Of a stretch of 64,000 bases of DNA, positions 41,474 through 51,259 are shown piece by piece (the stretch's first letter is position 1; each line of letters starts with the position of its first letter). The DNA is from Actinomycetota bacterium. GTDB lineage: Bacteria > Actinomycetota > Actinomycetes > JACCUZ01. The notes under the pieces are model-generated. The model ran no database searches and was not told the origin of the DNA. It saw only the letters and a list, made by a program, of their open reading frames with translations. Made by a program: the position numbers and the translations under genes. The DNA is taken from the NCBI GenBank assembly GCA_030841035.1, contig JAVEDI010000056.1, positions 1 through 64,000 of the forward strand, given 5' to 3'.

Positions 41474-42028
41474 GTGGACGAGAAGGACCTGGGCACCGAT
41501 CTCGAGAAGGTGCTGATCTCCGAGGAGCAGATCAGCCACCGCCTGCGGGAGATGGCAGCCGAGATCGACCGTGACTACGAGGGCCGGGACCTGCTGCTGG
41601 TCGGCGTCCTCAAGGGCGCCGTGATGGTCATGGCCGACCTGGCCCGGGCCCTCGGCTCGCACATCGAGATGGACTGGATGGCGGTGTCGTCCTACGGTTC
41701 CGGCACCAAGTCCTCGGGCGTGGTGCGCATCCTCAAGGACCTCGACCGCGACATCACCGGACGTGACGTGCTCATCGTCGAGGACATCATCGACTCGGGG
41801 CTGACCTTGTCCTGGCTGATGTCCAACCTGTCCTCGCGCGGGCCGGCCTCGGTAGAGGTGTGCACCCTGCTGCGCAAGCCCGACGCCGCCCAGGTGGCCG
41901 TCCCGGTCCGCTACGTGGGCTTCGACATCCCCAACGAGTTCGTCGTGGGCTACGGCCTCGACTACGGCGAGCGCTACCGCAACGTGCCCTTCGTGGGCAC
42001 CCTGGCGCCGCACGTCTACACGGCCTGA
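41474..42028 (+). CDS. hpt: Hypoxanthine phosphoribosyltransferase
   Basis: 184 residues. It makes IMP or GMP from hypoxanthine or guanine with PRPP. The PRPP-binding motif is [14 protein letters not shown] near residue 97, the flexible loop is [11 protein letters not shown], and the N-terminal [16 protein letters not shown] is typical. Starts with GTG at 41474. It sits between tilS and ftsH, the conserved order. Confidence 0.95.
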   Translation: MDEKDLGTDLEKVLISEEQISHRLREMAAEIDRDYEGRDLLLVGVLKGAVMVMADLARALGSHIEMDWMAVSSYGSGTKSSGVVRILKDLDRDITGRDVLIVEDIIDSGLTLSWLMSNLSSRGPASVEVCTLLRKPDAAQVAVPVRYVGFDIPNEFVVGYGLDYGERYRNVPFVGTLAPHVYTA

Positions 42029-42225
42029 GTCCCCGGAGATCACCCCGGTAGCCCGGCGGACCGGCGCCCTCCGCGGGAACGCCTCACGGCCCCGCGGCGT
42101 TGTGGCTGACGTCGGGCAGCGCCCGGTTAGGCGGGCAACGTCCGCATCTGGGCGCGCCGCGTAGTACCGTCAAGGTCCGACTTCCCACGTTCGGCAGGAG
42201 GGACGGGGCGACCCGCCCCGGTTCG

Positions 42226-44268
42226 ATGGACGTCAAGCGCTATTTCCGCGGCCCCTTCTTCTGGGTCGCCCTCATCATCGTCGGCGTGCTGCTCGTCACG
42301 TCGATCTCGTCGGCCACGGGCGGCTTCAAGAAGGTGGACACCTCGGTGGCCATCCAGGCGATCGAGCAGCACCAGGTCAAGGAAGCCAAGATCATCGACC
42401 GCGACCAGCGGCTCGAGCTGACCCTCAAGGACTCGGCCAACGTCGTCGGCGCCAGCGGTGCCAAGAAGATCCAGACCGACTATGTCGAGGCGCGCCAGCG
42501 CGACATCGTCGACCTGCTGCGCGAGAACCCGCCGAGCCAGGACTACACCGACAGCGTGCCGAAGCAGAACCTGCTCGTCACCCTGTTCGTCAACTTCCTG
42601 CCGATCCTGATCCTGATCGTGCTCTTCCTGTTCTTCTTCAACCAGATGCAGGGCGGCGGCTCCCGCGTCATGCAGTTCGGGAAGTCGAAGGCCAAGCTGA
42701 TCAGCAAGGACACGCCCAAGACGACGTTCAAGGACGTCGCGGGCGCCGACGAGGCGGTCGAGGAGCTGCAGGAGATCAAGGAGTTCCTGGAGAACCCTGC
42801 CAAGTTCCAGGCCATCGGCGCCAAGATCCCCAAGGGCGTCCTGCTCTACGGCCCGCCCGGCACCGGCAAGACGCTGCTCGCGCGCGCCGTCGCGGGGGAG
42901 GCCGGCGTGCCGTTCTACTCCATCTCGGGCTCCGACTTCGTCGAGATGTTCGTTGGTGTCGGCGCCTCGCGCGTCCGCGACCTGTTCGAGCAGGCCAAGG
43001 CCAACGCGCCCGCCATCGTGTTCGTCGACGAGATCGACGCCGTCGGGCGCCACCGCGGCGCCGGCATGGGTGGTGGTCACGACGAGCGGGAGCAGACCCT
43101 CAACCAGCTCCTCGTGGAGATGGATGGCTTCGATGTCAAGGGCGGCGTGATCCTGATCGCCGCCACCAACCGGCCGGACATCCTCGACCCTGCCCTGCTC
43201 AGGCCCGGCCGTTTCGACCGCCAGATCGCCGTCGAGCGGCCCGACCTGCTCGGCCGCCACCAGATCCTCCAGGTGCACGCCAAGGGCAAGCCGATCGACG
43301 AGGGCATCGACCTGATGTCCTTCGCTCGGCGGACGCCGGGCTTCACCGGCGCCGACCTGGCCAACGTGCTCAACGAGGCCGCGCTGCTGACCGCCCGCAA
43401 CAACAAGAAGCTGATCGACGCCGGTGCGCTCGACGAGGCGATCGACCGAGTGATCGCCGGGCCGCAGAAGCACTCGCGGCTGATGAACGAGAAGGAAAAG
43501 AAGATCACGGCCTACCACGAGGGTGGCCATGCGCTGGTCGCGGCGGCACTGCCGAACACCGACCCGGTGCACAAGATCACCATCCTGCCGCGTGGGCGGG
43601 CGCTCGGGTACACCATGGTGCTGCCCGACGAGGACAAGTACTCCACGACGCGCAACGAGATGCTCGACCAGCTGGCCTACATGCTGGGCGGCCGCGCCGC
43701 CGAGGAAATCGTGTTCCACGACCCGACGACCGGTGCGGCCAACGACATCGAGAAGGCGACCGCGGTCGCCCGGGCGATGGTGACCCAGTACGGCATGACC
43801 GAGCGGATCGGTGCGATCAAGCTGGGCTCGGAGAACGCCGAGCCGTTCCTCGGCCGCGACATGGGCCACCAGCGCGACTACTCCGAGGAGGTCGCCGGTG
43901 TCGTCGACGAAGAGGTCAAGAAGCTGATCACGGTCGCGCACGACGAGGCGTGGGAGATCCTGGTCGACAACCGCGACGTGCTCGACGAGCTGGTGCTCGC
44001 CCTGCTCGACCGCGAGACGCTCGACAAGAGCGAGGTCGCCCAGATCTTCACCAACATCCGCAGGCGCCCGCCGCGTCCGGCGTGGACGGGCTCCGACAAG
44101 CGGGCCCCTCAGCCCGGTCCGGTCATGACGCCGAAGGAGCTCGCCTCTCCGGGCACCAACGGCAAGGACAGGGAGCACAGCATGGGTGTCACGGGGCCTA
44201 CCGACGTCCCCGACTCGCCCCTGCCATCCGAGGAGATCCCGGGTCGGCCGCTGGGCTTCGAGGGCTGA
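42226..44268 (+). CDS. ftsH: ATP-dependent zinc metalloprotease FtsH
   Basis: 680 residues. It degrades membrane and soluble proteins as a membrane hexamer. Two membrane spans ([17 protein letters not shown] and [17 protein letters not shown]) flank a small outer domain. The AAA+ module has Walker A GPPGTGKT near 210, Walker [12 protein letters not shown] near 265 and the second region of homology [20 protein letters not shown]. The zinc site HEGGH is near 430. The C-terminal 75 residues are Pro/Gly/Ser-rich, as in other actinomycete FtsH. ATG at 42226. The 197-bp gap upstream probably holds its own promoter. folE follows after 4 bp. Confidence 0.97.
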   Translation: MDVKRYFRGPFFWVALIIVGVLLVTSISSATGGFKKVDTSVAIQAIEQHQVKEAKIIDRDQRLELTLKDSANVVGASGAKKIQTDYVEARQRDIVDLLRENPPSQDYTDSVPKQNLLVTLFVNFLPILILIVLFLFFFNQMQGGGSRVMQFGKSKAKLISKDTPKTTFKDVAGADEAVEELQEIKEFLENPAKFQAIGAKIPKGVLLYGPPGTGKTLLARAVAGEAGVPFYSISGSDFVEMFVGVGASRVRDLFEQAKANAPAIVFVDEIDAVGRHRGAGMGGGHDEREQTLNQLLVEMDGFDVKGGVILIAATNRPDILDPALLRPGRFDRQIAVERPDLLGRHQILQVHAKGKPIDEGIDLMSFARRTPGFTGADLANVLNEAALLTARNNKKLIDAGALDEAIDRVIAGPQKHSRLMNEKEKKITAYHEGGHALVAAALPNTDPVHKITILPRGRALGYTMVLPDEDKYSTTRNEMLDQLAYMLGGRAAEEIVFHDPTTGAANDIEKATAVARAMVTQYGMTERIGAIKLGSENAEPFLGRDMGHQRDYSEEVAGVVDEEVKKLITVAHDEAWEILVDNRDVLDELVLALLDRETLDKSEVAQIFTNIRRRPPRPAWTGSDKRAPQPGPVMTPKELASPGTNGKDREHSMGVTGPTDVPDSPLPSEEIPGRPLGFEG

Positions 44269-44272
44269 TCCC

Positions 44273-44902
44273 GTGGTGGAGGTCCACCGCAGCGAGCCGT
44301 CCGACGCGGCCGTCGCGGACCGCCGGTGGCCGGCAGGCGGGTACGACCACGAGGCGGTCAGCCGTGCCGTGCACGACCTGCTGGTCGCCATCGGCGAGGA
44401 CCCCGAGCGCGACGGCCTGCGGGACACGCCGCAGCGGGTCGCGCGGGCCTACCGGGAGATCTTCGCCGGCATGTGGCAGGAGCCCGAGGACGTCCTGACC
44501 ACCACCTTCGACCTCGGCCACGACGAGATGGTGCTGGTCAAGGACATCGAGGTCCGCTCGATGTGCGAGCACCACCTCGTCCCCTTCACCGGGGTGGCGC
44601 ACGTGGGCTATATCCCCTCCCACGAGGGTCGCATCACCGGCCTGTCCAAGCTGGCCCGGCTGGTCGACGTCTTCGCGCGGCGCCCGCAGGTGCAGGAACG
44701 CATGACCACGCAGGTCGCCGACTCGCTGATGCGCATCCTCGAGCCACGGGGCGTCATCGTGGTGGTCCAGTGCGAGCACCAGTGCATGTCGATGCGCGGC
44801 ATCCGCAAACCGGGCGCCACCACCGTCACCTCGGCCGTGCGCGGTCAGCTGCGTGACCCCGCGACGCGGGCCGAGGCCATGAGCCTCATCGTGGCCCGAT
44901 GA
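44273..44902 (+). CDS. folE: GTP cyclohydrolase I
   Basis: 209 residues. First step of folate synthesis: GTP to 7,8-dihydroneopterin triphosphate. The zinc-binding and catalytic signature is [13 protein letters not shown] with Cys and His ligands, and [10 protein letters not shown] supplies the third ligand. [18 protein letters not shown] is also typical. The GTG start at 44273 comes 4 nt after the ftsH stop. Its stop overlaps folP by 4 nt (ATGA). Confidence 0.96.
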   Translation: MVEVHRSEPSDAAVADRRWPAGGYDHEAVSRAVHDLLVAIGEDPERDGLRDTPQRVARAYREIFAGMWQEPEDVLTTTFDLGHDEMVLVKDIEVRSMCEHHLVPFTGVAHVGYIPSHEGRITGLSKLARLVDVFARRPQVQERMTTQVADSLMRILEPRGVIVVVQCEHQCMSMRGIRKPGATTVTSAVRGQLRDPATRAEAMSLIVAR

Positions 44903-45801
44903 CGACGGTGTCAGCACCGCAGCAGGCCCGCCCGCGCCGCACCCGGCCCGCGGGGCTGCCGACGCAGCTCACCACGGTGGACAGGTGCCTGGTCATGGGC
45001 GTCCTCAACGTGACGCCCGACTCGTTCTCCGACGGCGGTGCCTATCTCGACACCGATGCCGCGGTGGCCCACGGCCTGCGGCTGCGCGACCGGGGCGCCG
45101 ACCTGGTCGACGTCGGCGGCGAGTCGACCCGGCCCGGCGCCCGGCGGGTGTCGGCGGAGGAGGAGGCGCGGCGCGTCCTGCCGGTGGTTCGTGCGCTCGC
45201 CGAGCAGGGTGTCGTCGTGAGCATCGACACGATGCGCGCCTCGACCGCCTCCGCAGCCGTGGAGGCCGGCGCGCAGGTGGTCAACGACGTGAGCGGTGGG
45301 CTCGCCGACGCCGACATGGCTGCCGCGGTAGCCGACTCCGGCCGACCGTTCGTGGCGATGCACTGGCGGGGACACAGCGCCGACATGGCCTCCCGGGCGA
45401 CGTACGACGATGTCGTGCGCGACGTACGCGAGGAGCTGGCCCGCCGCCTCGACACCCTCGAGTCCGAAGGGATCCCGCGCGACCGTCTGGTCGTCGACCC
45501 CGGCCTCGGGTTCGCCAAGGACGCCGGGCACAACTGGGCGCTGCTCGCTCACCTGGACGGACTGCTCGACCTGGGTCGACCGGTGCTCATCGGTGCGTCG
45601 CGCAAGGGGTTCCTCGGCGCGCTGCTCGCCGACGGGTCCGGCACGCCGCGACCAGCCGCCGCGCGCGACGACGCGTCGGCTGCCCTCACGGCGCTCGCGG
45701 CCGCGCGCGGCGTGTGGTGCGTCCGGGTGCACGAGGTGGCCGCCAGCGCCGACGCCGTGCGCGTGGTGGCCGCTCTCGAGTCCGCTGTCGAGTCCCGATG
45801 A
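44899..45801 (+). CDS. folP: Dihydropteroate synthase
   Basis: 300 residues. It joins p-aminobenzoate to dihydropterin diphosphate; it is the sulfonamide target. Pterin-binding signatures: [15 protein letters not shown] and [13 protein letters not shown], then [22 protein letters not shown] and [11 protein letters not shown]. The ATG overlaps the folE stop (ATGA), and its own stop overlaps folB (ATGA). Confidence 0.96.
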   Translation: MTTVSAPQQARPRRTRPAGLPTQLTTVDRCLVMGVLNVTPDSFSDGGAYLDTDAAVAHGLRLRDRGADLVDVGGESTRPGARRVSAEEEARRVLPVVRALAEQGVVVSIDTMRASTASAAVEAGAQVVNDVSGGLADADMAAAVADSGRPFVAMHWRGHSADMASRATYDDVVRDVREELARRLDTLESEGIPRDRLVVDPGLGFAKDAGHNWALLAHLDGLLDLGRPVLIGASRKGFLGALLADGSGTPRPAAARDDASAALTALAAARGVWCVRVHEVAASADAVRVVAALESAVESR

Positions 45802-46160
45802 CCGACCGCATCGGGTTGCGCGGACTGCGCGCCGTCGGTCACCACGGTGTCTACGAGCAGGAGCGGGTCGAGGGTCAGCCCTTCGTCGTGGACGTCGAGC
45901 TCGACGTCGACACCCGGCCGGCCGCGGCGAGCGACGACGTCGCCGACACCGTGCACTACGGCGAGCTCGCCGAGCGCGTCGTCGCCGCTGTCCGGGGCGA
46001 GCCGGTCAAGCTCCTCGAGACATTGGCCGCGCGCATCGCCGACATCTGTCTCTCCTACCCGCTCGTGCACAGAGTCGAGGTCACGGTGCACAAGCCGCAA
46101 GCCCCCATCACGGTCGCCTTCGACGACGTGGCGGTCACCGTCGTGCGGGCGCGCGCATGA
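45798..46160 (+). CDS. folB: Dihydroneopterin aldolase
   Basis: 120 residues, the usual length. It converts dihydroneopterin to 6-hydroxymethyl-dihydropterin and glycolaldehyde. Typical motifs: LRAVGHHGVYEQERVEGQPF, VHYGELAERVV, LLETLAARIADICL and VEVTVHKPQAPI. Overlaps folP and folK by 4 nt each. Confidence 0.95.
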   Translation: MTDRIGLRGLRAVGHHGVYEQERVEGQPFVVDVELDVDTRPAAASDDVADTVHYGELAERVVAAVRGEPVKLLETLAARIADICLSYPLVHRVEVTVHKPQAPITVAFDDVAVTVVRARA

Positions 46161-46675
46161 CCGTCTCCCGGGCTGTTCTCGCGCTCGGCAGCAACGTGGG
46201 CGACCGGCTGGCGATGCTGCAGTCCGGAGTCGACGCCGCGGCCTCTGCCGGCTCCGTGACGGCCGTCTCGCCGGTCTATGAGACCGATCCGGTCGGGGGG
46301 CCGGACCAGGAGGACTTCCTCAACGCGGTCGTGGTGGTCGAGACGGCGGCGCGCCCGAGCGCGCTGCTGCAGCTGGCCCATCAGGTCGAGCGCGCGCAGG
46401 GCCGCGTCCGCGGCGCGCACTGGGGCCCGCGCACTCTGGACATGGACGTGATCGCCGTCGGCGACCAGGTCGTCGACGAGCTGGAGCTGACCGTCCCCCA
46501 TCCCCGCGCACACGAGCGGCCCTTCGTGCTGGTGCCCTGGCTGGCCGCCGACCCCGATGCCACGCTGGTGGGCCACGGCCGCGTCGACGCGCTGCTGGAC
46601 GGCCTCGACGTCCGCGGCGTGCGCCTGCGCAGCGACCTCCGGCTGCGTCCGCCGGCTCTCACGGAGCGCGCGTGA
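46157..46675 (+). CDS. folK: 6-hydroxymethyl-dihydropterin pyrophosphokinase
   Basis: 172 residues. It activates 6-hydroxymethyl-dihydropterin with ATP to feed FolP. Motifs: LALGSNVGDR at the start, PVYETDPVGGPDQEDFLNAV, HWGPRTLDMDVIAVG and HPRAHERPFVLVPW. It overlaps folB by 4 nt and the DUF3180 gene by 4 nt, so the whole fol set is translated as one coupled operon. Confidence 0.95.
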   Translation: MTVSRAVLALGSNVGDRLAMLQSGVDAAASAGSVTAVSPVYETDPVGGPDQEDFLNAVVVVETAARPSALLQLAHQVERAQGRVRGAHWGPRTLDMDVIAVGDQVVDELELTVPHPRAHERPFVLVPWLAADPDATLVGHGRVDALLDGLDVRGVRLRSDLRLRPPALTERA

Positions 46676-47136
46676 GGCCTACCGCCGTCACCTCGCTGCT
46701 GGCGCTCTTCGCCGGTCTGGCGACGGCCACCTGGGGTTTCCTCGACCTTCTCGAGAGCCGTGGCGCTGTGCTGCCGCCGATCTCCTGGACCGCGCCAGCG
46801 GGCCTGTTCGCGCTGGGCCTGGTCGTGCTCATCGCGGCGCTGGCCCTGCGCAGCCGGCTGCGCAGCGACGACCGGCGGCCCCATCCCCTGGCGGTCGCGC
46901 GGATGGCCGTGCTCGGCAAGGCCAGTGCCCACGTCGGACCGATCGTCGGCGGGCTCTACGCCGGCTACGCGCTGGTGCTGCTGCCGTCCCTCGACTTCTC
47001 GAGCCGGCGCGAGCGCGCCGTCCTGGCCGGGCTCGCGGTGCTCGCCGCGCTGCTGCTGACCGGGGCCGGACTGCTGCTGGAGCGCCTGTGCCGGGTCCGC
47101 GGCGGCACCGACGAGGACCCCTCCGCGCGCGCCTGA
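46672..47136 (+). CDS. DUF3180 membrane protein
   Basis: 154 residues with four membrane segments: TSLLALFAGLATATWGFLDL, GLFALGLVVLIAALAL, HVGPIVGGLYAGYALVLL and AVLAGLAVLAALLLTGAGLL. It corresponds in position to the DUF3180 gene that ends the fol operon in mycobacteria (Rv3605c). No function is known. GTG start overlaps folK by 4 nt. It converges with opuCA, 21 bp apart. Confidence 0.93.
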   Translation: MRPTAVTSLLALFAGLATATWGFLDLLESRGAVLPPISWTAPAGLFALGLVVLIAALALRSRLRSDDRRPHPLAVARMAVLGKASAHVGPIVGGLYAGYALVLLPSLDFSSRRERAVLAGLAVLAALLLTGAGLLLERLCRVRGGTDEDPSARA

Positions 47137-47157
47137 CCGGACACCGCGCCCTCCCGG

Positions 47158-48141
47158 CTAGTCAGGCTCGACCGAGTGGCGCAGCGCGGCGTGCACCCCG
47201 GTCGGGGTCAGGACGCCGATCGGTCCTGCGTCGTCGGTGACGACGACGAAGCCCTGGTCGTGGGCCAGCATCAGGGCCAGCGCCTCGCGCAACGAGCTGC
47301 CGAGCGGCACACTCGCCGGGCCCTCGGGCAACGGCTCGGTGGGCCGCTGCACGTCCTCGCGGCGGATCGAGGTGACCGCGAGCCGCTTGAGCGACCGGTC
47401 GGCACCGACGAACTGCGCGACGAAGGAGGTCGCCGGCGCGGCGAGGATCCGGGCCGGGGTGTCGTATTGCTCGAGGTGGCCGCCCTGCCGGAACACCGCG
47501 ATGCGGTCACCGAGCTTCACCGCCTCGTCGAGGTCGTGGGTGACGAACAGGATCGTCTTGCGCACCTCCTTCTGCAGACGCAGGAACTCGGCCTGCAGGC
47601 GGTCACGCACGATCGGGTCGACCGCACCGAACGGCTCGTCCATCAGCAGGACGGGCGGGTCCGCCGCGAGCGCGCGGGCCACCCCGACCCGCTGGCGCTG
47701 ACCGCCGGAGAGCTGGTGCGGATAGCGTCCGGCGAACTGGTCCGGGTCGAGCCCGACCAGGTCGAGCAGCTCTCGCACCCGGGTCGCCGTACGTCGCTTG
47801 TCCCACCCGAGCAGGCGGGGCACCGTGGCGACGTTGGCCGCCACGCTCTGGTGCGGGAAGAGTCCGACCTGCTGGATGACGTAGCCCATCCGCCTGCGCA
47901 CCTGGACCGGATCGGTCGTGGTCACGTCCTCGCCCTGCAGCAGGATCCGGCCGCTGGTCGCCTCGATGAGCCGGTTGACCATCTTCAGGGTCGTCGACTT
48001 GCCGCAGCCCGACGGGCCCACCAGCACGACCAGCTCGCCCTCCGGTACGTCGAGATCGAGCTCGTGCACCGCGACCGTGCCATCGGGGTAGCGCTTGCCG
48101 ACGCGCTCGAGCCGGATCATCGGCTGTTGGCTACCGTCCAT
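47158..48141 (-). CDS. opuCA: Glycine betaine/choline/proline ABC transporter ATP-binding protein
   Basis: 327 residues. It powers uptake of compatible solutes. Walker A GPSGCGKST near residue 40, signature LSGGQRQRVGVARAL, Walker B VLLMDEPFGAVDP and the His switch. A CBS-type domain covers about 265-327 (ASVPLGSSLREALALMLAHD); in OpuA-type transporters CBS domains sense ionic strength or cyclic di-AMP. The ATG at 48141 has AGAGGA just upstream; ATG at 48120 is the alternative. The start codon is 2 bp from the divergent permease start. The permeases and binding protein are on the opposite strand, an unusual split. Confidence 0.92.
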   Translation of the reverse strand: MDGSQQPMIRLERVGKRYPDGTVAVHELDLDVPEGELVVLVGPSGCGKSTTLKMVNRLIEATSGRILLQGEDVTTTDPVQVRRRMGYVIQQVGLFPHQSVAANVATVPRLLGWDKRRTATRVRELLDLVGLDPDQFAGRYPHQLSGGQRQRVGVARALAADPPVLLMDEPFGAVDPIVRDRLQAEFLRLQKEVRKTILFVTHDLDEAVKLGDRIAVFRQGGHLEQYDTPARILAAPATSFVAQFVGADRSLKRLAVTSIRREDVQRPTEPLPEGPASVPLGSSLREALALMLAHDQGFVVVTDDAGPIGVLTPTGVHAALRHSVEPD

Positions 48142-48143
48142 CC

Positions 48144-48821
48144 ATGGATCCTCTCGCAGCCGGTTGTCTGGCACGCAACCAATGGCTTTGCGGCGAATAC
48201 CTCAGCAGCCGCAGGACCGACCTGGTCGACGCGCTGGTCCAGCACCTCGAGCTCACCGTGGTCTCGGTCCTGATCGGGCTGATCGTGTCGGTGCCGCTGG
48301 CCGTGACCGCCCGGCGGGCGCACCTGAGCCAGCTGCTGCTCGGCGCGTCCACCGTCATCTACACGGTTCCCTCGATCGCGTTGTTCTCCCTCTTCATCCC
48401 CTACACCGGCATCAGCGCCGAGACCGTCGTGGTCGGCCTCGTCCTCTACTCGTTGACCGTGCTGGTGCGCAATGTCCTCGCGGGTCTCGACGCCGTCAGC
48501 AGCGAGGTCAAGGAGGCGGCGCGCGGCATGGGACTGGGGCCGACGCGCCTGCTGCTCACGGTGGAGCTGCCCCTCGCTCTGCCCGCGACGATGGCCGGGC
48601 TGCGGATCGCCACGGTCTCCACGGTCGCGCTCACCACGGTCGGCGGCATCATCGGCTACGGAGGCCTGGGCAACCTGATCTTCGACGGCCTCTCGACGCA
48701 GTTCAAGGCGCAGGTGCTCACCGCGTCGCTGCTGTGCGTGGTGCTGGCGATCCTCGCCGACGTGACCCTGCAGGGGGCGCAGCGGGCGCTCACCCCGTGG
48801 CAGCCGCGGGGCGGCCGCTGA
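48144..48821 (+). CDS. opuCB: ABC transporter permease, OpuCB type
   Basis: 225 residues with about five to six membrane segments. The EAA-like coupling loop is KEAARGMGLGPTRLLLTVELPLALP. The N-terminal CLARNQWLCGEYL before the first span is typical of this permease family and supports ATG 48144, although no Shine-Dalgarno is seen. Its promoter would have to lie inside the divergent ATPase gene. The stop overlaps the next permease by 1 nt (TGATG). Confidence 0.9.
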   Translation: MDPLAAGCLARNQWLCGEYLSSRRTDLVDALVQHLELTVVSVLIGLIVSVPLAVTARRAHLSQLLLGASTVIYTVPSIALFSLFIPYTGISAETVVVGLVLYSLTVLVRNVLAGLDAVSSEVKEAARGMGLGPTRLLLTVELPLALPATMAGLRIATVSTVALTTVGGIIGYGGLGNLIFDGLSTQFKAQVLTASLLCVVLAILADVTLQGAQRALTPWQPRGGR

Positions 48822-49516
48822 TGCCGCCGATGAGCGCGTTCGGTGACGTGGCCGCGTGGCTCACCGACGGTGCGCACTGGCGCGGTGCCGACGGCATCCC
48901 GACCCGCACCGCGGAGCACCTCGTGCTCTCGGGGTCCGCCCTGGCCATCGTCTGCGTGCTCGCCCTGCCGCTGGCCCTGTGGCTGGGCCACATCGGCAAG
49001 GGTGGGGCCCTCGCGATCAACCTCACCAACATCGGCCGCGCGGTGCCCGTGTTCGCGGTGCTGGTGCTCCTCGCGATCGGTCCGCTCGGCCTCGGTGCGA
49101 GGTCCACGGTGCTCGCCCTGGTCCTGTTCGGCATCCCTCCGGTGCTGACCAACGCCTACGTCGCAGTCCGCGAGGTCGACGCCGACACGGTGCAGGCCGC
49201 CCGGGGCATGGGCATGTCGGGCTGGCAGGTCCTGCGTCACGTGGAGCTGCCGCTGGCCCTGCCGCTGATCCTGACGGGCGTGCGCCTGGCCGCCGTGCAG
49301 ATCATCGCCACGGCCACCCTCGGGGCGTTCGTGCTCGGCGGCGGTCTCGGACGGTTCATCAACGCCGGCTTCGGACGGCAGGACCAGGCCGAGCTGGTCA
49401 GCGGCGCGGTCCTGGTGGCCGGGCTCGCACTGCTGGTCGAGGGGATCTTCGAGGTGTTGCAACGACGTCTCGATCCGGTACGGCGGGCTGGTCGCCTGTC
49501 GGGGCTGCGTGTTTGA
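48821..49516 (+). CDS. opuCD: ABC transporter permease, OpuCD type
   Basis: 231 residues, about six membrane segments, with coupling loop VQAARGMGMSGWQVLRHVELPLALP. The N-terminus (AAWLTDGAHWRGADGIPTRTAEHL) is like ProW/OpuCD proteins that start with WL-x-D...W-G...GIP. It pairs with the permease upstream. The binding-protein gene follows after 87 bp. Confidence 0.9.
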   Translation: MPPMSAFGDVAAWLTDGAHWRGADGIPTRTAEHLVLSGSALAIVCVLALPLALWLGHIGKGGALAINLTNIGRAVPVFAVLVLLAIGPLGLGARSTVLALVLFGIPPVLTNAYVAVREVDADTVQAARGMGMSGWQVLRHVELPLALPLILTGVRLAAVQIIATATLGAFVLGGGLGRFINAGFGRQDQAELVSGAVLVAGLALLVEGIFEVLQRRLDPVRRAGRLSGLRV

Positions 49517-49603
49517 CTGCTGCCACGCGGGTGTGCAGCGCACTCGTCAGACACGCGCACCACGGGGATCCGGGAGTGCGGGACACAGAAGGCGGGTACC
49601 GAC

Positions 49604-50575
49604 GTGCGTTCCACGCGCGCTTCGACCGGTGTGGCACTGGTCGTGGCTCTCTGTACTGCCCTCACGGGCTGTGGTGGCAGCAGCAACAACCTGAGCGGCA
49701 GCACCAGCAGCGGCAGCTCGTCGGCCGCGAGCAGCTCCGGTGGCGCCGGCGGCAGGTCGCTGGTCATCGGCTCAGCCGGGTTCACCGAGATCCAGCTGAT
49801 GGCCGAGATGTACAAGCTGCTGCTGGAGAAGGCCGGCTTCCAGCCGACGATCAAGGTCGTCCAGAACCGAGAGGTCTACGAGCCCGCTCTGGAGAAGGGC
49901 GACATCGACGTCGTGCCCGACTACGCCGCCACGATGACGGAGTTCCTGAACATCAAGGCCCATGGTCAGAGCGCGGCGCCTGTCGCGACCTCCGACAAGG
50001 ACACCACGGTCGCGGCGCTGAACAAGCTCGGCGAGCCGCTCGGCATCAAGGCGCTCGATGCCGCAGAGGCGGTCGACCAGAACGCGTTCGCCGTCACCAA
50101 GGCCTACGCCACCAAGAACCGCCTGACCCGGATGTCGGACCTCCACGGGCGGTCGGTCGTCATCGCGGCGACCGAGGAGTGCCCTGACCGGCCCTTCTGC
50201 CAGCCGGGCCTGGAGAAGACCTACGGCATCAAGGTGACCAAGGTTCTGCCGCTCGGCTTCGGCACGGCCCAGGTCAAGAGCGCCGTGACCAGCGGCAAGG
50301 CACAGCTGGGCCTGGTCGGCACGACCGACGCGACGCTGCCCGACCTCGGCCTGGTCCTGCTGCAGGACGACAAGCACCTGCAGCTGGCCGACAACCTGGT
50401 GCCGGTCGTCGGCAAGGACTTCCTCGGCGACACCACGCTGGCAAGCGCGCTCGACGCCCTGGCCCCGACGCTGACCACCGAAGATCTCACGCAGCTGAAC
50501 AAGAAGGTCGACGCCGAGCGGCAGAAACCGGCCGACGTCGCGAAGGAGTACCTCACCAGCAAGGGCATGCTCTAG
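49604..50575 (+). CDS. opuCC: Compatible-solute-binding lipoprotein (OpuAC/OpuCC type)
   Basis: 323 residues. A lipoprotein signal with lipobox LTGC at residue 23, a Ser/Gly-rich linker to about 50, then an OpuAC domain: VIGSAGFTEIQLMAEMYKLLLE, IDVVPDYAATMTEFL and FGTAQVKSAVTSGKAQLGLV. It captures glycine betaine, choline, carnitine or proline outside the membrane and gives it to OpuCB/CD. GTG at 49604. Its stop overlaps the stop of the convergent DUF1684 gene by 4 bp (CTAG). Confidence 0.9.
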   Translation: MRSTRASTGVALVVALCTALTGCGGSSNNLSGSTSSGSSSAASSSGGAGGRSLVIGSAGFTEIQLMAEMYKLLLEKAGFQPTIKVVQNREVYEPALEKGDIDVVPDYAATMTEFLNIKAHGQSAAPVATSDKDTTVAALNKLGEPLGIKALDAAEAVDQNAFAVTKAYATKNRLTRMSDLHGRSVVIAATEECPDRPFCQPGLEKTYGIKVTKVLPLGFGTAQVKSAVTSGKAQLGLVGTTDATLPDLGLVLLQDDKHLQLADNLVPVVGKDFLGDTTLASALDALAPTLTTEDLTQLNKKVDAERQKPADVAKEYLTSKGML

Positions 50576-51183
50576 CAGCCGCCGCTGCCGTACAGCTCGC
50601 CGCCCCACACCGGGGCGGCGAGCGTGTTGCCGGCCGGGGCCAGCGGGCACGCCCATGCCGGGTCGTAGGCGCACGACGGGTTGTAGGCGAAGTTCAGGTC
50701 GACCACCAGGCTGCTGCCGAGCACGCCGCCGCCCAGGTCGGCGCCCTTGGCGGTGTCGAGCACGTAGCGCCCACCGCCGTACGTCGCGGTCCCGGCCGTC
50801 GCGTCCTTCAGGGGCAGGAACACGCCGCCGCCGTACGTCGCCAACCACCACACGTCGAGGTCACCCAGGCCGTCGAGGTGCGCCACGCCGATGCGCTGGA
50901 ACGGTACGACGCCGTCGGTGCCCGTCTGGACCTGCATCCGCTGCGGCGCGACGTCGGGGTCCACCTCGACGGTGAAGCGCAGCGCCGGGTCGTAGGGCGC
51001 GTAGGGCAGGCCGGTGAACACCGCTCGGTCGGGTGGCAGCAGGGGAGTCTGCGGGTGGCCGGCGAACAGCTCGTCGCGCCCGCGGCGCCACAACCGGTGG
51101 CCGTCGGCGGGGTCGGTGGCCGCACGGACCTCGGCGTAGAGCGCGCCCACCCGGCGACGCCAGTCGAGCAGGCTGAGGCTCAT
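50572..51183 (-). CDS. DUF1684 family protein
   Basis: 203 residues. Characteristic stretches: LLDWRRRVGALYAEVR, WRRGRDELFAGHPQTPLLP, LPYAPYDPALRF, and the end VVDLNFAYNPSCAYDPAWACPLAPAGNTL. DUF1684 proteins occur across actinomycetes and Bacteroidetes. Cys and His residues in the C-terminal part suggest a metal site, but no reaction is known. It converges with and overlaps the binding-protein gene. Confidence 0.88.
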   Translation of the reverse strand: MSLSLLDWRRRVGALYAEVRAATDPADGHRLWRRGRDELFAGHPQTPLLPPDRAVFTGLPYAPYDPALRFTVEVDPDVAPQRMQVQTGTDGVVPFQRIGVAHLDGLGDLDVWWLATYGGGVFLPLKDATAGTATYGGGRYVLDTAKGADLGGGVLGSSLVVDLNFAYNPSCAYDPAWACPLAPAGNTLAAPVWGGELYGSGGC

Positions 51184-51259
51184 GTGACTAGCGTGACACG
51201 AGTGACTGGATGGGCGCGCCTCCCCCACTCGGCGATCTGCGGCGTCTACTGTCCGGCTC

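Noticed and set aside
42127-44427. A 766-codon open frame on the minus strand
   Set aside because: Antisense shadow of ftsH and folE, low-complexity Leu/Val/Asp/Gly pattern, no domain and no ribosome binding site.
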